A DNA stretch of 64,000 nt from Bradyrhizobium archetypum (lineage in GTDB: Bacteria; Pseudomonadota; Alphaproteobacteria; Rhizobiales; Xanthobacteraceae): assembly GCF_013114835.1 (NCBI RefSeq), contig NZ_JAAVLW010000006.1, forward strand, positions 252,001 to 316,000. The letters run 5' to 3'. The position numbers and the translations under genes were made by a program. Under the pieces are notes generated by a model, which searched no databases, was not told where the DNA came from, and was given only the letters and a program-made list of their open reading frames with translations. Numbering within the stretch: the first letter of the stretch is position 1; each line of letters begins with the position of its first letter. Of this stretch, positions 1 to 8,842 are shown in pieces.

Positions 1-1
1 G

Positions 2-856
2 GCGTTCTATACGTTCCTCGCCGATGACGGTTGGGCGATCGCGAGCCACATCGCGCTGTCGACGCTGATGGCGCTATTCCCCTTCCTGATCGTGCTGACG
101 TCGCTGGCGGGCTTTTTCGGGTCGAAGGAACTCGCCGATGGAGCCGTGGGACTGTTGCTGCAAACCTGGCCGCAACAGGTCGCGGACGCGCTGGCCGACG
201 AAATCCACGACGTGCTGACCACGACGCGCGGCGGCGTTTTGACCGTCGGCGCGGTGCTGGCGGTATATTTCGCTTCCAACGGCGTCGAGGCGCTGCGCGT
301 CGCGCTGAACCGCGCCTATTCGGTGGTCGAGCCGCGGGCCTGGTACTGGCTGCGGCTGGAATCGATCGGCTACACGCTGGTCGCCGCCGTCACGTCGCTC
401 TTGATGGCGTTCCTGATCGTGCTCGGTCCGCTGATCCTGGAGACGGCACGCCGCCACATCCCGTTCTTCGTCGAGAGCAACGAAAGCTTTCTGTTCTTTG
501 CCCGCTACGGGATAACGATCACGGCGATGACGGTGGCGCTGTTCGTCCTGCACGCCTGGCTGCCGTGCGGCCGGCGAAGCTTTCTGCAGATCCTGCCTGG
601 CATCGTCTTCACGATGGTGGGATCGCTGATCTCGGGCATCGTGTTTGGCCAGTATCTGGCGCGCTTTGCCAGCAACTACGTGACGATGTATGCGGGACTT
701 GCCTCGGTCATCATCGCGCTGGTGTTTCTGTATTTCATTTCGGCAATTTTCGTCTTTGGCGGCGAACTGAATGCCGCGATCATGAAGTCGCAATTGCCGA
801 AGGGGATGTCGCTTCATGCAGCGCAGTCGCCAAAGCGCGCGGACTCACGGGCTTGA
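2..856 (+). CDS. YihY/BrkB-family inner-membrane protein, 5' partial
   Basis: The frame is open from the first bases of the window (AFYTFLADDGWAIASH...), so the gene begins upstream; 284 residues are visible. Conserved YihY features are present: the N-terminal 'ALSTLMALFPFL' helix, further hydrophobic helices at roughly residues 85-105, 135-160, 180-205, 215-235 and 245-265, and the C-terminal 'VFLYFISAIFVFGGELNAAI' block. The family are multi-pass membrane proteins of poorly defined function; the old 'ribonuclease BN' label is wrong for them. The last 77 bp overlap the convergent histidine kinase gene, so the two transcripts run into each other. Confidence 0.9.
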   Translation, partial: AFYTFLADDGWAIASHIALSTLMALFPFLIVLTSLAGFFGSKELADGAVGLLLQTWPQQVADALADEIHDVLTTTRGGVLTVGAVLAVYFASNGVEALRVALNRAYSVVEPRAWYWLRLESIGYTLVAAVTSLLMAFLIVLGPLILETARRHIPFFVESNESFLFFARYGITITAMTVALFVLHAWLPCGRRSFLQILPGIVFTMVGSLISGIVFGQYLARFASNYVTMYAGLASVIIALVFLYFISAIFVFGGELNAAIMKSQLPKGMSLHAAQSPKRADSRA

Positions 857-2036
857 CCAGAAAGATATCGGCGCCGGCGGCACGGGACGCCGCCTCGTCC
901 TCGCTGCGGCCGGATATGCCGATGATCGGAACGCCCCCGAGCGGCGCTTGCAGCGCGCGAATGCGCCTGATCGCCTCGATGCCGTCGATCCCCGGCAGCA
1001 CCATGTCCATCAGCACCGCGTCGAAGGCGCCTTGCGCGAGCCGTTCCGGCGCCGCCTCGCCCTGGCCGATAAATTCGGCCTGGTGACCGAGTTCGGTCAG
1101 GATCGCATTGAGCACGACGCGGCCGAACGGATTGTCCTCGACGCTGAGCAGGCGCAACGGCCGCAGCGAACCGATCGAGACCTCGCCATCGGCGACGTCC
1201 GCGGCTGTCACGACGTCCTGTGCGGGTGACATCACCACTTTGAGAGTAAAGGTCGTGCCGCCGCCGCGTCGTTGCATCACGGTGACGTCGCCGCCCATGG
1301 CGCGTGCCAGTTGCCTGACCGACGACAAGCCGAGCCCGGCACCGCCGAAGCGCGACGCAATGGAGACATTGGCCTGCGAGAACGGCCGGAACAGACGTTT
1401 GATCTCGTTCTGCGCGAGGCCGATTCCGCTGTCGGAGACCGCGAACGAGACGGCGACCTTGCCCTTCGGGGCGCGGACCGACGTGATCTGCAGCGCGACG
1501 CTGCCGTGATCGGTGAATTTCACGGCATTGTCGATCAGGTTCTCCAGCGCGGCGCGCAGGCGGACGGGGTCGCCGATCGCAAATCCCGGCAGTTTTTCGG
1601 AAATCGCAACCGATGACTGCAGACCCTTGGCCGCGGCGCGGCCGGTCAGCGAATCACCGGCATTGCGGGCGAGCGTGCGCAGGTCGAAGAAGTCCTGCAG
1701 CACCTTGAGCCCCCGGCCGCTGCTGCGCGCGGCGTCGACGAACAGCGTCGCAAGGCTTGCCAGATGTTCGGCCCCCGCCTTGATGGTGTCGACCCAGCGC
1801 CGTTCGCGCTCGCCGAGTTCGGAGGTGGCCAGGAGATTGCTGATCGCCAGAATGCCCGTGAGCGGGGTGCGGACCTCGTGCGCGAAAGTCGCCAGCGCGG
1901 TTTCGACCATGCCCGTGGCGGCAACGGCGGATTTGCGTGCACCGCGCGGCTGTGCCGCGGCGCGGGAGACGCGCTTTTTCGTTTGCCGCTTCTTTACTGG
2001 CCGTGTGGTGCGCCGTGAGCGCCGCTTTGCCGCCAT
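780..2036 (-). CDS. Hybrid sensor histidine kinase with C-terminal receiver domain
   Basis: 418 residues. A Lys/Arg-rich N-terminus (about 1-40) has no membrane helix or sensor domain, so the kinase should be cytoplasmic. The H-box HEVRTPL places the phospho-His at residue 53, followed by an HATPase domain with N-box (ENLIDNAVKF), G1 (SDSGIGL) and G2 (GGAGLGLSS). The C-terminal receiver domain has the acidic pair in LLSVEDN, phospho-Asp in VLMDMVLPG and the conserved Lys in LVKPVSP. The ATG at 2036 was chosen over an upstream in-frame ATG at 2240 because AGGGGGAAC precedes it and the longer form would run into gluQ. No output regulator adjoins it; an unlinked phosphotransfer partner is likely. 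Its end overlaps the YihY-type gene. Confidence 0.9.
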   Translation of the reverse strand: MAAKRRSRRTTRPVKKRQTKKRVSRAAAQPRGARKSAVAATGMVETALATFAHEVRTPLTGILAISNLLATSELGERERRWVDTIKAGAEHLASLATLFVDAARSSGRGLKVLQDFFDLRTLARNAGDSLTGRAAAKGLQSSVAISEKLPGFAIGDPVRLRAALENLIDNAVKFTDHGSVALQITSVRAPKGKVAVSFAVSDSGIGLAQNEIKRLFRPFSQANVSIASRFGGAGLGLSSVRQLARAMGGDVTVMQRRGGGTTFTLKVVMSPAQDVVTAADVADGEVSIGSLRPLRLLSVEDNPFGRVVLNAILTELGHQAEFIGQGEAAPERLAQGAFDAVLMDMVLPGIDGIEAIRRIRALQAPLGGVPIIGISGRSEDEAASRAAGADIFLVKPVSPRALATALHEATSPSAIATS

Positions 2037-2100
2037 GTTCCCCCTTCCTCTGCCGCAACCAGCATGACACGCGATGGCGGCCGGTGTCACGGAGACGTTT

Positions 2101-3003
2101 TCAACAACTCCCAGTAGAATTACGGAAGTCGTCCGACAAACCGACGAGCCGGCGAATCTCTGCAGGCGAGGCACCTTGTCCACGCAATTCGCGCAAAGCC
2201 GTGGCGTTTGTCGATTTCGAGAGCTTTTGTCCGGATCCATCTTGGATGAGCCGGTGATGCCGATACACCGGTTGCGGGATACCGAGCATCCGCTGCAACA
2301 GGAGGTGTACGCTGGTCGACCAGAACAGGTCCCTGCCCCGCACCACGTCGGTGACGCCTTGCTGGGCGTCGTCGATCACGACGGAGAGATGATAGCTGGT
2401 CGGCGTTTCCTTGCGGGCGAGAATGACGTCGCCCCAGGCTTCGGGCCGCGCGCTCACGACGCCGGTCTCGCCATCGGGACCTTCGCCATGTTCGATCCAG
2501 CAGAGTTGATTCGCGCGCGCGCAGGCGGCCGCCATGTCGAGCCGCAGCGCGTAAGGCATGCCCTGCCCGACCAGCCGGCTGCGCTCGTCGGGCGACAGCG
2601 ATTTCGCATCCCCCGGATAGAGCGGCGCCCCGTCGGGATCGCGCGGCCAGGGCGCGCCGGCTTCGCGCTGCGCGACCAGGCGGGCGATTTCCGCGCGGCT
2701 CTCGAAGCTCGGATAGATCAGGCCTAGGCCTGCCAATTCATCGATCGCGTCCCGATAGCGCGCGAAATGCTCCGATTGCCGCCGCACCGGCGTCTCCCAG
2801 GATATGCCGAGCCAGGCGAGGTCTTCGTAGATCGCCGCCTCGAACTCCGGCCGGCACCTGGTCGCGTCGATATCCTCGATCCGCAGCAGGAACCTGCCGC
2901 CGGCGCGGCGGGCAAGGTCGAAGTTGAGCAACGCCGAATAGGCGTGCCCAAGATGAAGGTAGCCGTTCGGGCTGGGAGCAAAACGGAAAACGGGTCGCGG
3001 CAT
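2101..3003 (-). CDS. gluQ: Glutamyl-Q tRNA(Asp) synthetase
   Basis: 300 residues, the usual length for this shortened GluRS paralogue that lacks an anticodon-binding domain. The enzyme activates glutamate and attaches it to queuosine in the anticodon of tRNA-Asp. The class-I signatures are visible: APSPNGYLHLGH at residues 9-20 (HIGH motif HLGH) and KLSKS at 260-264 (KMSKS). The Cys cluster of zinc-containing homologues is not evident around YPSFESRAEI. The ATG at 3003 starts MPRPVFRFAPSPNG, as expected for the family; the longer in-frame form reads through a palindromic intergenic repeat and is rejected. The kinase gene starts 64 bp downstream on the same strand. Confidence 0.93.
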   Translation of the reverse strand: MPRPVFRFAPSPNGYLHLGHAYSALLNFDLARRAGGRFLLRIEDIDATRCRPEFEAAIYEDLAWLGISWETPVRRQSEHFARYRDAIDELAGLGLIYPSFESRAEIARLVAQREAGAPWPRDPDGAPLYPGDAKSLSPDERSRLVGQGMPYALRLDMAAACARANQLCWIEHGEGPDGETGVVSARPEAWGDVILARKETPTSYHLSVVIDDAQQGVTDVVRGRDLFWSTSVHLLLQRMLGIPQPVYRHHRLIQDGSGQKLSKSTNATALRELRGQGASPAEIRRLVGLSDDFRNSTGSC

Positions 3004-3004
3004 T

Positions 3005-3108
3005 GATCGTGACACTGTCATTGCCGGGCTTGACCCGGCAATCCATCCTAAAGAAAGACTTTTACGATATAAGATGGATGCGCGGGTCAAGCCCGCGCAT
3101 GACAAGCC
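3005..3108. repeat. Palindromic intergenic repeat element
   Basis: Two palindromes sit head to head: one around the gggcttgacccgg segment near 3023 and the other around gcgcgggtcaagcccgcgc near 3081-3099, flanked by near-copies of atccatc/gatggat. This is the typical mosaic of short repeats found between Bradyrhizobium genes. It lies between the divergent starts of gluQ and the glycosylase gene and would form a cruciform in DNA or stem-loops in either leader. Assignment to a named repeat family was not tested. Confidence 0.75.
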
Positions 3109-3128
3109 GGACCAGCCGAAAAGTTTCA

Positions 3129-3821
3129 ATGACCGTCCACCTCAACAGCCAGTCCGACCTCGAAGACGCCATCCATACTCTGGTCAAGCAGGACACGCGG
3201 CTCAAGCCGATCCTTGAGCTGACCGGCATGCCGGCGCTGCGGCAACGCGAGCCGGGGTTCACCGGGCTAGCGGCCATCGTGTGCGGCCAGCAATTGTCCA
3301 CCGCTAGCGCCGGAGCGATCTGGGCGCGGTTGACGGCAGCGTTCGATCCGTTCGACCATCACGCCGTCGGCAAGGCCCGCACCGATCGGCTCGGCCGGCT
3401 GGGGCTTTCGGCCGCCAAGATCAAGACGCTGAAACATATCGCGCGCGAACTAGCCGCCGAGCGGCTGAATCTCGAGGTGCTGGCGGAAGAGGACGCGGAT
3501 GCCGCGCATCACACGCTGACCGCGCTGCCCGGCATCGGCCCGTGGACCGCCGACGTCTATTTGCTGTTCTGTCTTGGCCATGGCGACGCCTGGCCAGCCG
3601 GCGATCTCGCGGTGCAGGAGGCGGTCAAGATCGGGCTCGGCCTGAAGACGCGCCCGAGCGCCAAGCAGATGATGCCGCTGGCGGAGCCGTGGCGCCCCCT
3701 GCGCGGCGCGGCGGCGCATCTGTGGTGGAGCTATTATCGTCACTTGAAGAAGCGCGAGGGCGTACTTCCCGACAAGCTCACCCCCGCAACCGCACCCGGT
3801 CCTCCCGCGCGGAAGCCGTGA
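3129..3821 (+). CDS. AlkA-type DNA-3-methyladenine glycosylase (HhH-GPD)
   Basis: 230 residues. It should excise alkylated bases (3-methyladenine and relatives) to start base-excision repair. The helix-hairpin-helix LTALPGIGPWTADVY lies at residues 130-144, and the catalytic aspartate is Asp159 in AGDLAVQEA, the standard HhH-GPD arrangement. The N-terminal AlkA TBP-like domain is absent, giving the short form common in rhizobia. The start ATG at 3129 gives MTVHLNSQSDLEDAI; the longer frame from 3003 only translates the intergenic repeat. Its 3' end overlaps the convergent LysR gene by 44 bp. Confidence 0.93.
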   Translation: MTVHLNSQSDLEDAIHTLVKQDTRLKPILELTGMPALRQREPGFTGLAAIVCGQQLSTASAGAIWARLTAAFDPFDHHAVGKARTDRLGRLGLSAAKIKTLKHIARELAAERLNLEVLAEEDADAAHHTLTALPGIGPWTADVYLLFCLGHGDAWPAGDLAVQEAVKIGLGLKTRPSAKQMMPLAEPWRPLRGAAAHLWWSYYRHLKKREGVLPDKLTPATAPGPPARKP

Positions 3822-4665
3822 CGAAGTCGATTACCGCGCGCACCGCGGGCAGATCGACGAGATCGGGATGGGCCAGCAGCCAGAGATCCGCCACGCTGAC
3901 GAGCTTTTGCGGGGCGACGCGAACGAGTTCGGGGTAGGTGGCGGCGACGAAGCAGGACAGTGTCGATATCCCCAGGCCGGCGCGCGCGGCGGCGAGCATG
4001 TCGCCTTGCGAGGAACAGCGCATCACCATCGTCCCCTGCCGCGTGATCGCGTCGCTCCAGCGCGCCAGCCGCTCGTTCGACAACCGATCGGCGAAGCCGA
4101 TCACGCTATGGCCCTTCCATTCGTCACTGCGCTCAGGCAGCCGCCGCCGCGCGGCATAGTCGCGCGAGGCGTAAAAACCGGTGCCGAGACGGCCAATCTT
4201 GCGGCCGATCAAATTCTCCTCGCCGCTATCGACCGGGCGCAGCACGACGTCGGCCTCGCGGCGCCGCACGCTCGCCGGATAGGGATAGGTGATGATCTCG
4301 AGCTGAATATGGTCGTGCCTGCGCAGGAACGGCCCGAGCCGCGGCATTAGCCAGTGCGAGGCCAGCGTCGAGCCAATCGACAGCTTGACGACGCCCCTCG
4401 CCTGCGCGCCAGTCGCGGAGACCGCAGCCTCGGCACGCAAGGCCGCCGCAGCCATGGCTTCGACATGCTCGCGAAATTTCTGTCCGTGCGAAGTAAGTGC
4501 CAGGCCATCGGTGGAGCGGGCGAACAGGGGAACGCCGAGCTGACCCTCCAGTTCGGCGATCTTTCGCCCAACCGTCGGATGGCTGGAACGTAAGCGGCGC
4601 GCAGCGGCCGCGAAGCTGCCGGTTTCGGCCACCGCGACGAAGCTTTTGCACAGGTCCCAGTCCAT
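3778..4665 (-). CDS. LysR-family transcriptional regulator
   Basis: 295 residues. An N-terminal winged HTH (MDWDLCKSFVAVAETGSFAAAARRLRSSHPTVGRKIAELE, about 1-60) is followed by a substrate-binding domain (about 90-290) that senses an unknown effector. The ATG at 4665 is the start typical of the family; a longer frame to 4824 covers the operator region and is not used. The gene is divergent from the nitronate monooxygenase gene, and paired palindromes lie between them, so it most likely controls that gene or the whole catabolic run and its own expression. Confidence 0.93.
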   Translation of the reverse strand: MDWDLCKSFVAVAETGSFAAAARRLRSSHPTVGRKIAELEGQLGVPLFARSTDGLALTSHGQKFREHVEAMAAAALRAEAAVSATGAQARGVVKLSIGSTLASHWLMPRLGPFLRRHDHIQLEIITYPYPASVRRREADVVLRPVDSGEENLIGRKIGRLGTGFYASRDYAARRRLPERSDEWKGHSVIGFADRLSNERLARWSDAITRQGTMVMRCSSQGDMLAAARAGLGISTLSCFVAATYPELVRVAPQKLVSVADLWLLAHPDLVDLPAVRAVIDFVTASAREDRVRLRG

Positions 4666-4692
4666 CGGCTCTCCATGCGGGCTTAGATCGCG

Positions 4693-4732
4693 CTGTTCAA
4701 CACTGGACGAACGTCTGTTCAATATTGAACAG
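4693..4732. promoter_or_regulatory. Two phased LysR-type operator sites
   Basis: An exact 18-bp palindrome CTGTTCAATATTGAACAG lies at 4715-4732. A degenerate copy, CTGTTCAACACTGGACGA, starts at 4693, exactly 22 bp (about two helical turns) away. Both carry the T-N11-A pattern of LysR sites. They lie between the LysR start (4665) and the nitronate monooxygenase start (4875), the usual layout of a strong recognition site plus a weaker activation site on the same DNA face. The regulator assignment is inference from position. Confidence 0.75.
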
Positions 4733-4874
4733 GTGGGCGTCAGCCGTCCAGACTTATAATGGCGGCAATAACAGCGCCCGGCCGGCGGCTTTGCCCGGGG
4801 TCCGGCGCTCTCAATCAACATCATCGATGCGCGCCGGCCCGGAGCCGGCCTTGCGCTGCAAAGGGAGTGATCAA

Positions 4875-5849
4875 ATGCCGTTGCCTGCCTCGCTTGCCGA
4901 CACGCTCGAACTGCCCGTGGTTGGCTCGCCGCTCTTCATCGTCTCCGGACCCGAGCTTGTGATTGCCCAGTGCAAGGCCGGCATTGTCGGTTCTTTCCCC
5001 GCGCTGAACGCCCGCCCTGTGGAAAAGCTCGACGAGTGGCTGAGCCGAATCGAGAACGAGCTCGGCGAGTACAAAGCGAAATATCCCGGCAAGAAGGTCG
5101 CGCCCTACGCCGTCAACCAGATCTGCCATTCCTCCAACGACCGGCTGATGAAGGACATGGAAACCTGCGTGAAGCACAAGGTCCCGATCATCATCACCTC
5201 GCTGCGGCCACCGATCGAAGTCGTCGAGGCCGCGCACTCCTATGGCGGCGTGGTGTTTCATGACGTGATCAACGTCAAGCATGCGCGGAAAGCCGCCGAG
5301 CATGGCGTGGACGGTCTGATCCTGGTCTGCGCCGGCGCCGGCGGTCACGCCGGCACGCTGTCGCCATTCGCGCTGCTGCGCGAAGTAAAGCAGTGGTTCA
5401 AGGGCACCGTGCTGCTGTCGGGCGCGATCTCGGATGGCTGGGGTATTGCGTCGGCGCTCGCGCTCGGCGCCGACATGGCGTACATGGGCACCCGCTTCAT
5501 CGCCACGCGGGAGGCCAATGCCGATCCGTCCTACAAGGCGGCGCTGATCGAGCACGCCGCGCACGACATCGTCTATTCCAACCTGTTCACCGGCGTGCAT
5601 GGCAACTATCTCGGCCCCTCGATCGTGGCGGCAGGGCTCGATCCCGCCAATCTGCCGCAAAGCGACAAGTCGAAGATGAATTTCGGCTCCGGCGGCAACA
5701 CCAAGGCCAAGGCGTGGCGCGACATCTGGGGCTCGGGCCAGGGAATCGGGCAGATCACCGACGCGCCGCCGGTCGCAGAGCTGGTGGAGCGGCTCAAGGC
5801 CGAATTCGCTGACGCCAGCGGCGAATTCCTGAAGCGCGCGCGTGCGTAA
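4875..5849 (+). CDS. Nitronate monooxygenase (2-nitropropane dioxygenase family)
   Basis: 324 residues, an FMN-dependent TIM-barrel enzyme that oxidises alkyl nitronates to carbonyl compounds and nitrite. The family motif GAGGHAG is present with the catalytic-type His at residue 158. LLSGAISDGWGIASALALGADMAYMGTRF provides the phosphate-binding C-terminal strand and loop. The ATG at 4875 follows AAGGGAGTGATCAA, a good ribosome-binding site. It is the first gene of the + strand run that continues with a binding protein and an acyl-CoA ligase. Many family members act on substrates other than nitronates, so the true substrate is open. Confidence 0.88.
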   Translation: MPLPASLADTLELPVVGSPLFIVSGPELVIAQCKAGIVGSFPALNARPVEKLDEWLSRIENELGEYKAKYPGKKVAPYAVNQICHSSNDRLMKDMETCVKHKVPIIITSLRPPIEVVEAAHSYGGVVFHDVINVKHARKAAEHGVDGLILVCAGAGGHAGTLSPFALLREVKQWFKGTVLLSGAISDGWGIASALALGADMAYMGTRFIATREANADPSYKAALIEHAAHDIVYSNLFTGVHGNYLGPSIVAAGLDPANLPQSDKSKMNFGSGGNTKAKAWRDIWGSGQGIGQITDAPPVAELVERLKAEFADASGEFLKRARA

Positions 5850-5894
5850 GACACGCCGGCTTCTGCAACAGCCAATCAAACAACAGGGAGTGAG

Positions 5895-7082
5895 ATGATG
5901 AGAGCCATTGCGATGTGCTGCGCCGGGCTACTGGCGTTAGCGGCGAGCACCGCCAGCGCCGACAACGAAATCCTGATCGGCCAGACCATGCCCTACAGCG
6001 GTCCGCTGTCGAGCTATTCCGGGCTCGGCAAGGTCGCGCAGGCTTATTTCGACAAGGTGAACGCGGAAGGCGGCATTAGCGGCCGCAAGCTCAAGCTGCT
6101 CAGCCTCGACGACGCCTATTCGCCGCCCAAGACCGTCGAACAGACCCGCCGGCTGGTCGAGCAGGACGAGGTGCTGCTGGTTTTCGGCTCGCTTGGCACT
6201 GCGACCAACAGCGCGGTCCATCGCTACCTGAACGCGAAGAAGGTTCCGCAACTCTTCATCACTACCGGCGCCAGCAAATGGGCCGATCCGAAGAATTTCC
6301 CGTGGACGATCGGCGGAATGGCCTCGTACCATTCCGAAGGCGTCATCTACGCCAAGCACGTGCTGCGCACCAAGCCCGACGCAAAGATCGCGATCCTGTC
6401 GCAGAACGACGATTTCGGGCGCGACTATGTCTCTGCATTCAAGCGCGGCCTCGGCGACAAGGCGGCCAGCATGATCGTGGCCGAAGCGGTCTATGAGAGC
6501 ACGCAGCCGACGATCGACTCGCAACTCGCCACGCTGAAGGCTTCCGGCGCCAACGTGTTCTTCGGCGTCGCCATCGGCAAGTTCGGCTCGCAGATGATCC
6601 GCCGCAGCGCCGAGATGGGTTTCAAGCCGGACCTGTTCCTGGTGCCGACTTCAGTCACCTCGATCGCGACGATCCTGACGCCCGCGGGGCTGGAAAACGC
6701 CACCGGCCTGGTCTCCGCGGCCTATTTGAAGAACATCAACGATCCGCAATGGGCTGACGATGCCGACGTGAAGGAGTATTTCGCCTTCATGAAGCAGTAC
6801 ATGCCTTCGGCCGACCCGCACGACACCACCTACGCCAGCGGCTATACCAGCCTGACGTTGCTGGCGCATGTGCTGCGCGCGTGTGGCGACGATCTCAGCC
6901 GTGCGAACGTTTTGAAGAAGGCGACCTCGCTGAACAAGCTTTCACTGCCGCTGCTGCTGCCCGGCATCACCGTGACCACCGGTCCCGACGACTATTTGCT
7001 GTTCCAACAGCTCCGCATGCAGCGCTTCGACGGCAAGAGCTGGGTTGGGTTCGGCGACCTGATCGAAGATCAAGAACCGTAA
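5895..7082 (+). CDS. Periplasmic branched-chain-amino-acid-type ABC substrate-binding protein
   Basis: 395 residues. The signal peptide MMRAIAMCCAGLLALAASTASA ends near residue 22. The body is a type I periplasmic binding fold of the LivJ/Peripla_BP_6 class (EILIGQTMPYSGPLSSY, followed by the VNAEGGISGRKLKL segment typical of the family). CAGGGAG precedes the tandem ATG start. No permease or ATPase gene adjoins it, so it must pair with a transporter elsewhere. In rhizobial catabolic clusters such proteins often bind aromatic or carboxylate substrates rather than amino acids, which fits its place between an oxygenase and a ligase gene. Confidence 0.9.
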   Translation: MMRAIAMCCAGLLALAASTASADNEILIGQTMPYSGPLSSYSGLGKVAQAYFDKVNAEGGISGRKLKLLSLDDAYSPPKTVEQTRRLVEQDEVLLVFGSLGTATNSAVHRYLNAKKVPQLFITTGASKWADPKNFPWTIGGMASYHSEGVIYAKHVLRTKPDAKIAILSQNDDFGRDYVSAFKRGLGDKAASMIVAEAVYESTQPTIDSQLATLKASGANVFFGVAIGKFGSQMIRRSAEMGFKPDLFLVPTSVTSIATILTPAGLENATGLVSAAYLKNINDPQWADDADVKEYFAFMKQYMPSADPHDTTYASGYTSLTLLAHVLRACGDDLSRANVLKKATSLNKLSLPLLLPGITVTTGPDDYLLFQQLRMQRFDGKSWVGFGDLIEDQEP

Positions 7083-7100
7083 GCATTGGAGAAATCAGCC

Positions 7101-8627
7101 ATGATCATCGGCGGCGACCGCCAGATCAGCTATCCCGACATTCACGCCCGCATCGCGCGGGCGACGGCGGGCTTCAAGGCGCTCGGCGTCGGCGGCGGCG
7201 TGCCAGTTGGCATGATGCTGCGCAACGACTTTGCGTTCTTCGAGGTCTCGGCCGGCGCGGCAGCGCTGGGCAGCCCGGTGGTGCCGATCAATTGGCACCT
7301 GAAGGCCGAGGAGGTCGCCTACATCCTCGCCGACAGCGGCGCGAAGATCCTGGTCTGCCACGCCGACTTGCTGCCGCAGATCAAGACTGGCTTGCCAGGC
7401 GATGTGCGGCTCCTGGTGGTGACGACGCCGCCGGAAATCGCCGCGGCGTTCAACGTGCCTGTAGCGGCGACGCAGGTCCCTGATAGCATGACGGACTGGG
7501 ACCGCTGGCGCGATACGCATGCGCCTTCTGGCGAGGCTCCGATCGGCAGCGCGCCGATGTTCTATACGTCGGGCACGACCGGCGCGCCCAAAGGTGTGCG
7601 CCGCAAGCCGATGACGCCGGAACAGGCTGCAGCCTCGGCGCGCGTCGGCGGCATCGCCTATGGCGTCAAGCCGAACGAAGATCAGATCATCCTGATGAAC
7701 GGACCGATGTATCATTCGGCGCCGAACTCCTACGGCATGCTGGCGTTCCGCAGCGGCTGCAGAATTGTTCTCGAGCCGCGTTTCGATCCCGAGGACATGT
7801 TGCAACTGATCGAACGCCACCGCGTCACTCATATGCACATGGTGCCGACCATGTTCGTCCGCCTGCTGCGGCTGCCGGATGAGGTGAAGCGACGCTACGA
7901 TCTGTCGTCGCTGCGCTTCGTGGTACATGGCGCGGCGCCCTGCCCGCCGCAGGTCAAGCGCGCCATGATCAATTGGTGGGGACCGGTCATCAACGAATAT
8001 TTCGGCTCGACCGAAACCGGCATTCCGGTCTGGCACTCCGCCGCCGAGGCGCTGGCAAAGCCCGGCACCGTCGGCCGCGCGATCGAGGGCGGCGTCGTCA
8101 AGATCTTCCGCCCCGACGGTTCGCTGTGCGGCGTCGGCGAGCCCGGCGAGATCTTCATGCGGCAGATGTCGGTGCCGGACTTCGACTATCACGGCAAGGC
8201 CGAGGCGCGCGCCGAGGCCGGCCGCGATGGCCTGGTCAGCGTCGGCGACGTCGGCTACCTCGACGAGGACGGCTATCTGTTCCTCTGCGACCGCAAGCGC
8301 GACATGGTGATATCAGGCGGCGTCAACATCTATCCGGCCGAAATCGAGAACGCGCTGATCGGCATGGACGGCGTGCGCGACTGCGCGGTGTTCGGCGTGC
8401 CCGACGACGAGTTCGGCGAGCGGCTGTTCGCCTGCATCGAGCCGGAAACCAACGCAACGCTCTCTCCGGCCGCGGTACAGGAGTTTCTGCGCAGCAGGCT
8501 CGCCAATTTCAAGGTACCGAAGGACGTCCAGTTCATGGACGCGATGCCGCGCGAAGCCACCGGCAAGATCTTCAAGCGCAAGCTGCGCGATTTATATACG
8601 GAAGGCAAACTGCGCGCGATTGGGTGA
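7101..8627 (+). CDS. AMP-binding acyl-CoA synthetase
   Basis: 508 residues. It adenylates a carboxylic acid and transfers it to CoA. Motifs in order: the ATP loop TSGTTGAPKGV at 156-166, NEYFGSTETG, the YLDEDGYLFLCDRKRDMVISGG hinge region and the C-terminal catalytic Lys in ATGKIFKRKL. The ATG at 7101 has GGAGAAA six bases upstream; a TTG at 7086 is in frame but lacks such a site. It begins 18 bp after the binding-protein gene, so the two are cotranscribed. A second ligase of the same superfamily is encoded at 18422. The substrate is not predictable from the sequence. Confidence 0.92.
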   Translation: MIIGGDRQISYPDIHARIARATAGFKALGVGGGVPVGMMLRNDFAFFEVSAGAAALGSPVVPINWHLKAEEVAYILADSGAKILVCHADLLPQIKTGLPGDVRLLVVTTPPEIAAAFNVPVAATQVPDSMTDWDRWRDTHAPSGEAPIGSAPMFYTSGTTGAPKGVRRKPMTPEQAAASARVGGIAYGVKPNEDQIILMNGPMYHSAPNSYGMLAFRSGCRIVLEPRFDPEDMLQLIERHRVTHMHMVPTMFVRLLRLPDEVKRRYDLSSLRFVVHGAAPCPPQVKRAMINWWGPVINEYFGSTETGIPVWHSAAEALAKPGTVGRAIEGGVVKIFRPDGSLCGVGEPGEIFMRQMSVPDFDYHGKAEARAEAGRDGLVSVGDVGYLDEDGYLFLCDRKRDMVISGGVNIYPAEIENALIGMDGVRDCAVFGVPDDEFGERLFACIEPETNATLSPAAVQEFLRSRLANFKVPKDVQFMDAMPREATGKIFKRKLRDLYTEGKLRAIG

Positions 8628-8648
8628 GGGCAATTTCGGCTCTCTCCA

Positions 8649-8732
8649 CGTCATTGCGAGCGAAGCGAAGCAATCCACCTCACCGCACGGGGATAGATGG
8701 ATTGCTTCGTCGCTGCGCTCCTCGCAATGACA
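8649..8732. repeat. Palindromic intergenic repeat element
   Basis: Near-perfect inverted halves: gtcattgcgagcgaagcga at about 8650 and its complement ending ctcgcaatgac at about 8731, with caatcca/tggattg inner arms. It is the classic interspersed palindrome of Bradyrhizobium and relatives. It occupies most of the 215-bp gap between the acyl-CoA ligase and DUF2855 genes and could act as a transcript-stabilising or attenuating hairpin between them. Confidence 0.85.
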
Positions 8733-8842
8733 CGGGGACGACTGGAACGCCAATCCAAACACTGTTTTAAACATCATGGCTGTTGCAAAACGGTCATCGG
8801 ACGGCGCAAAGATCGCTGCATGTGAAGCAGGGATCGAAACAG

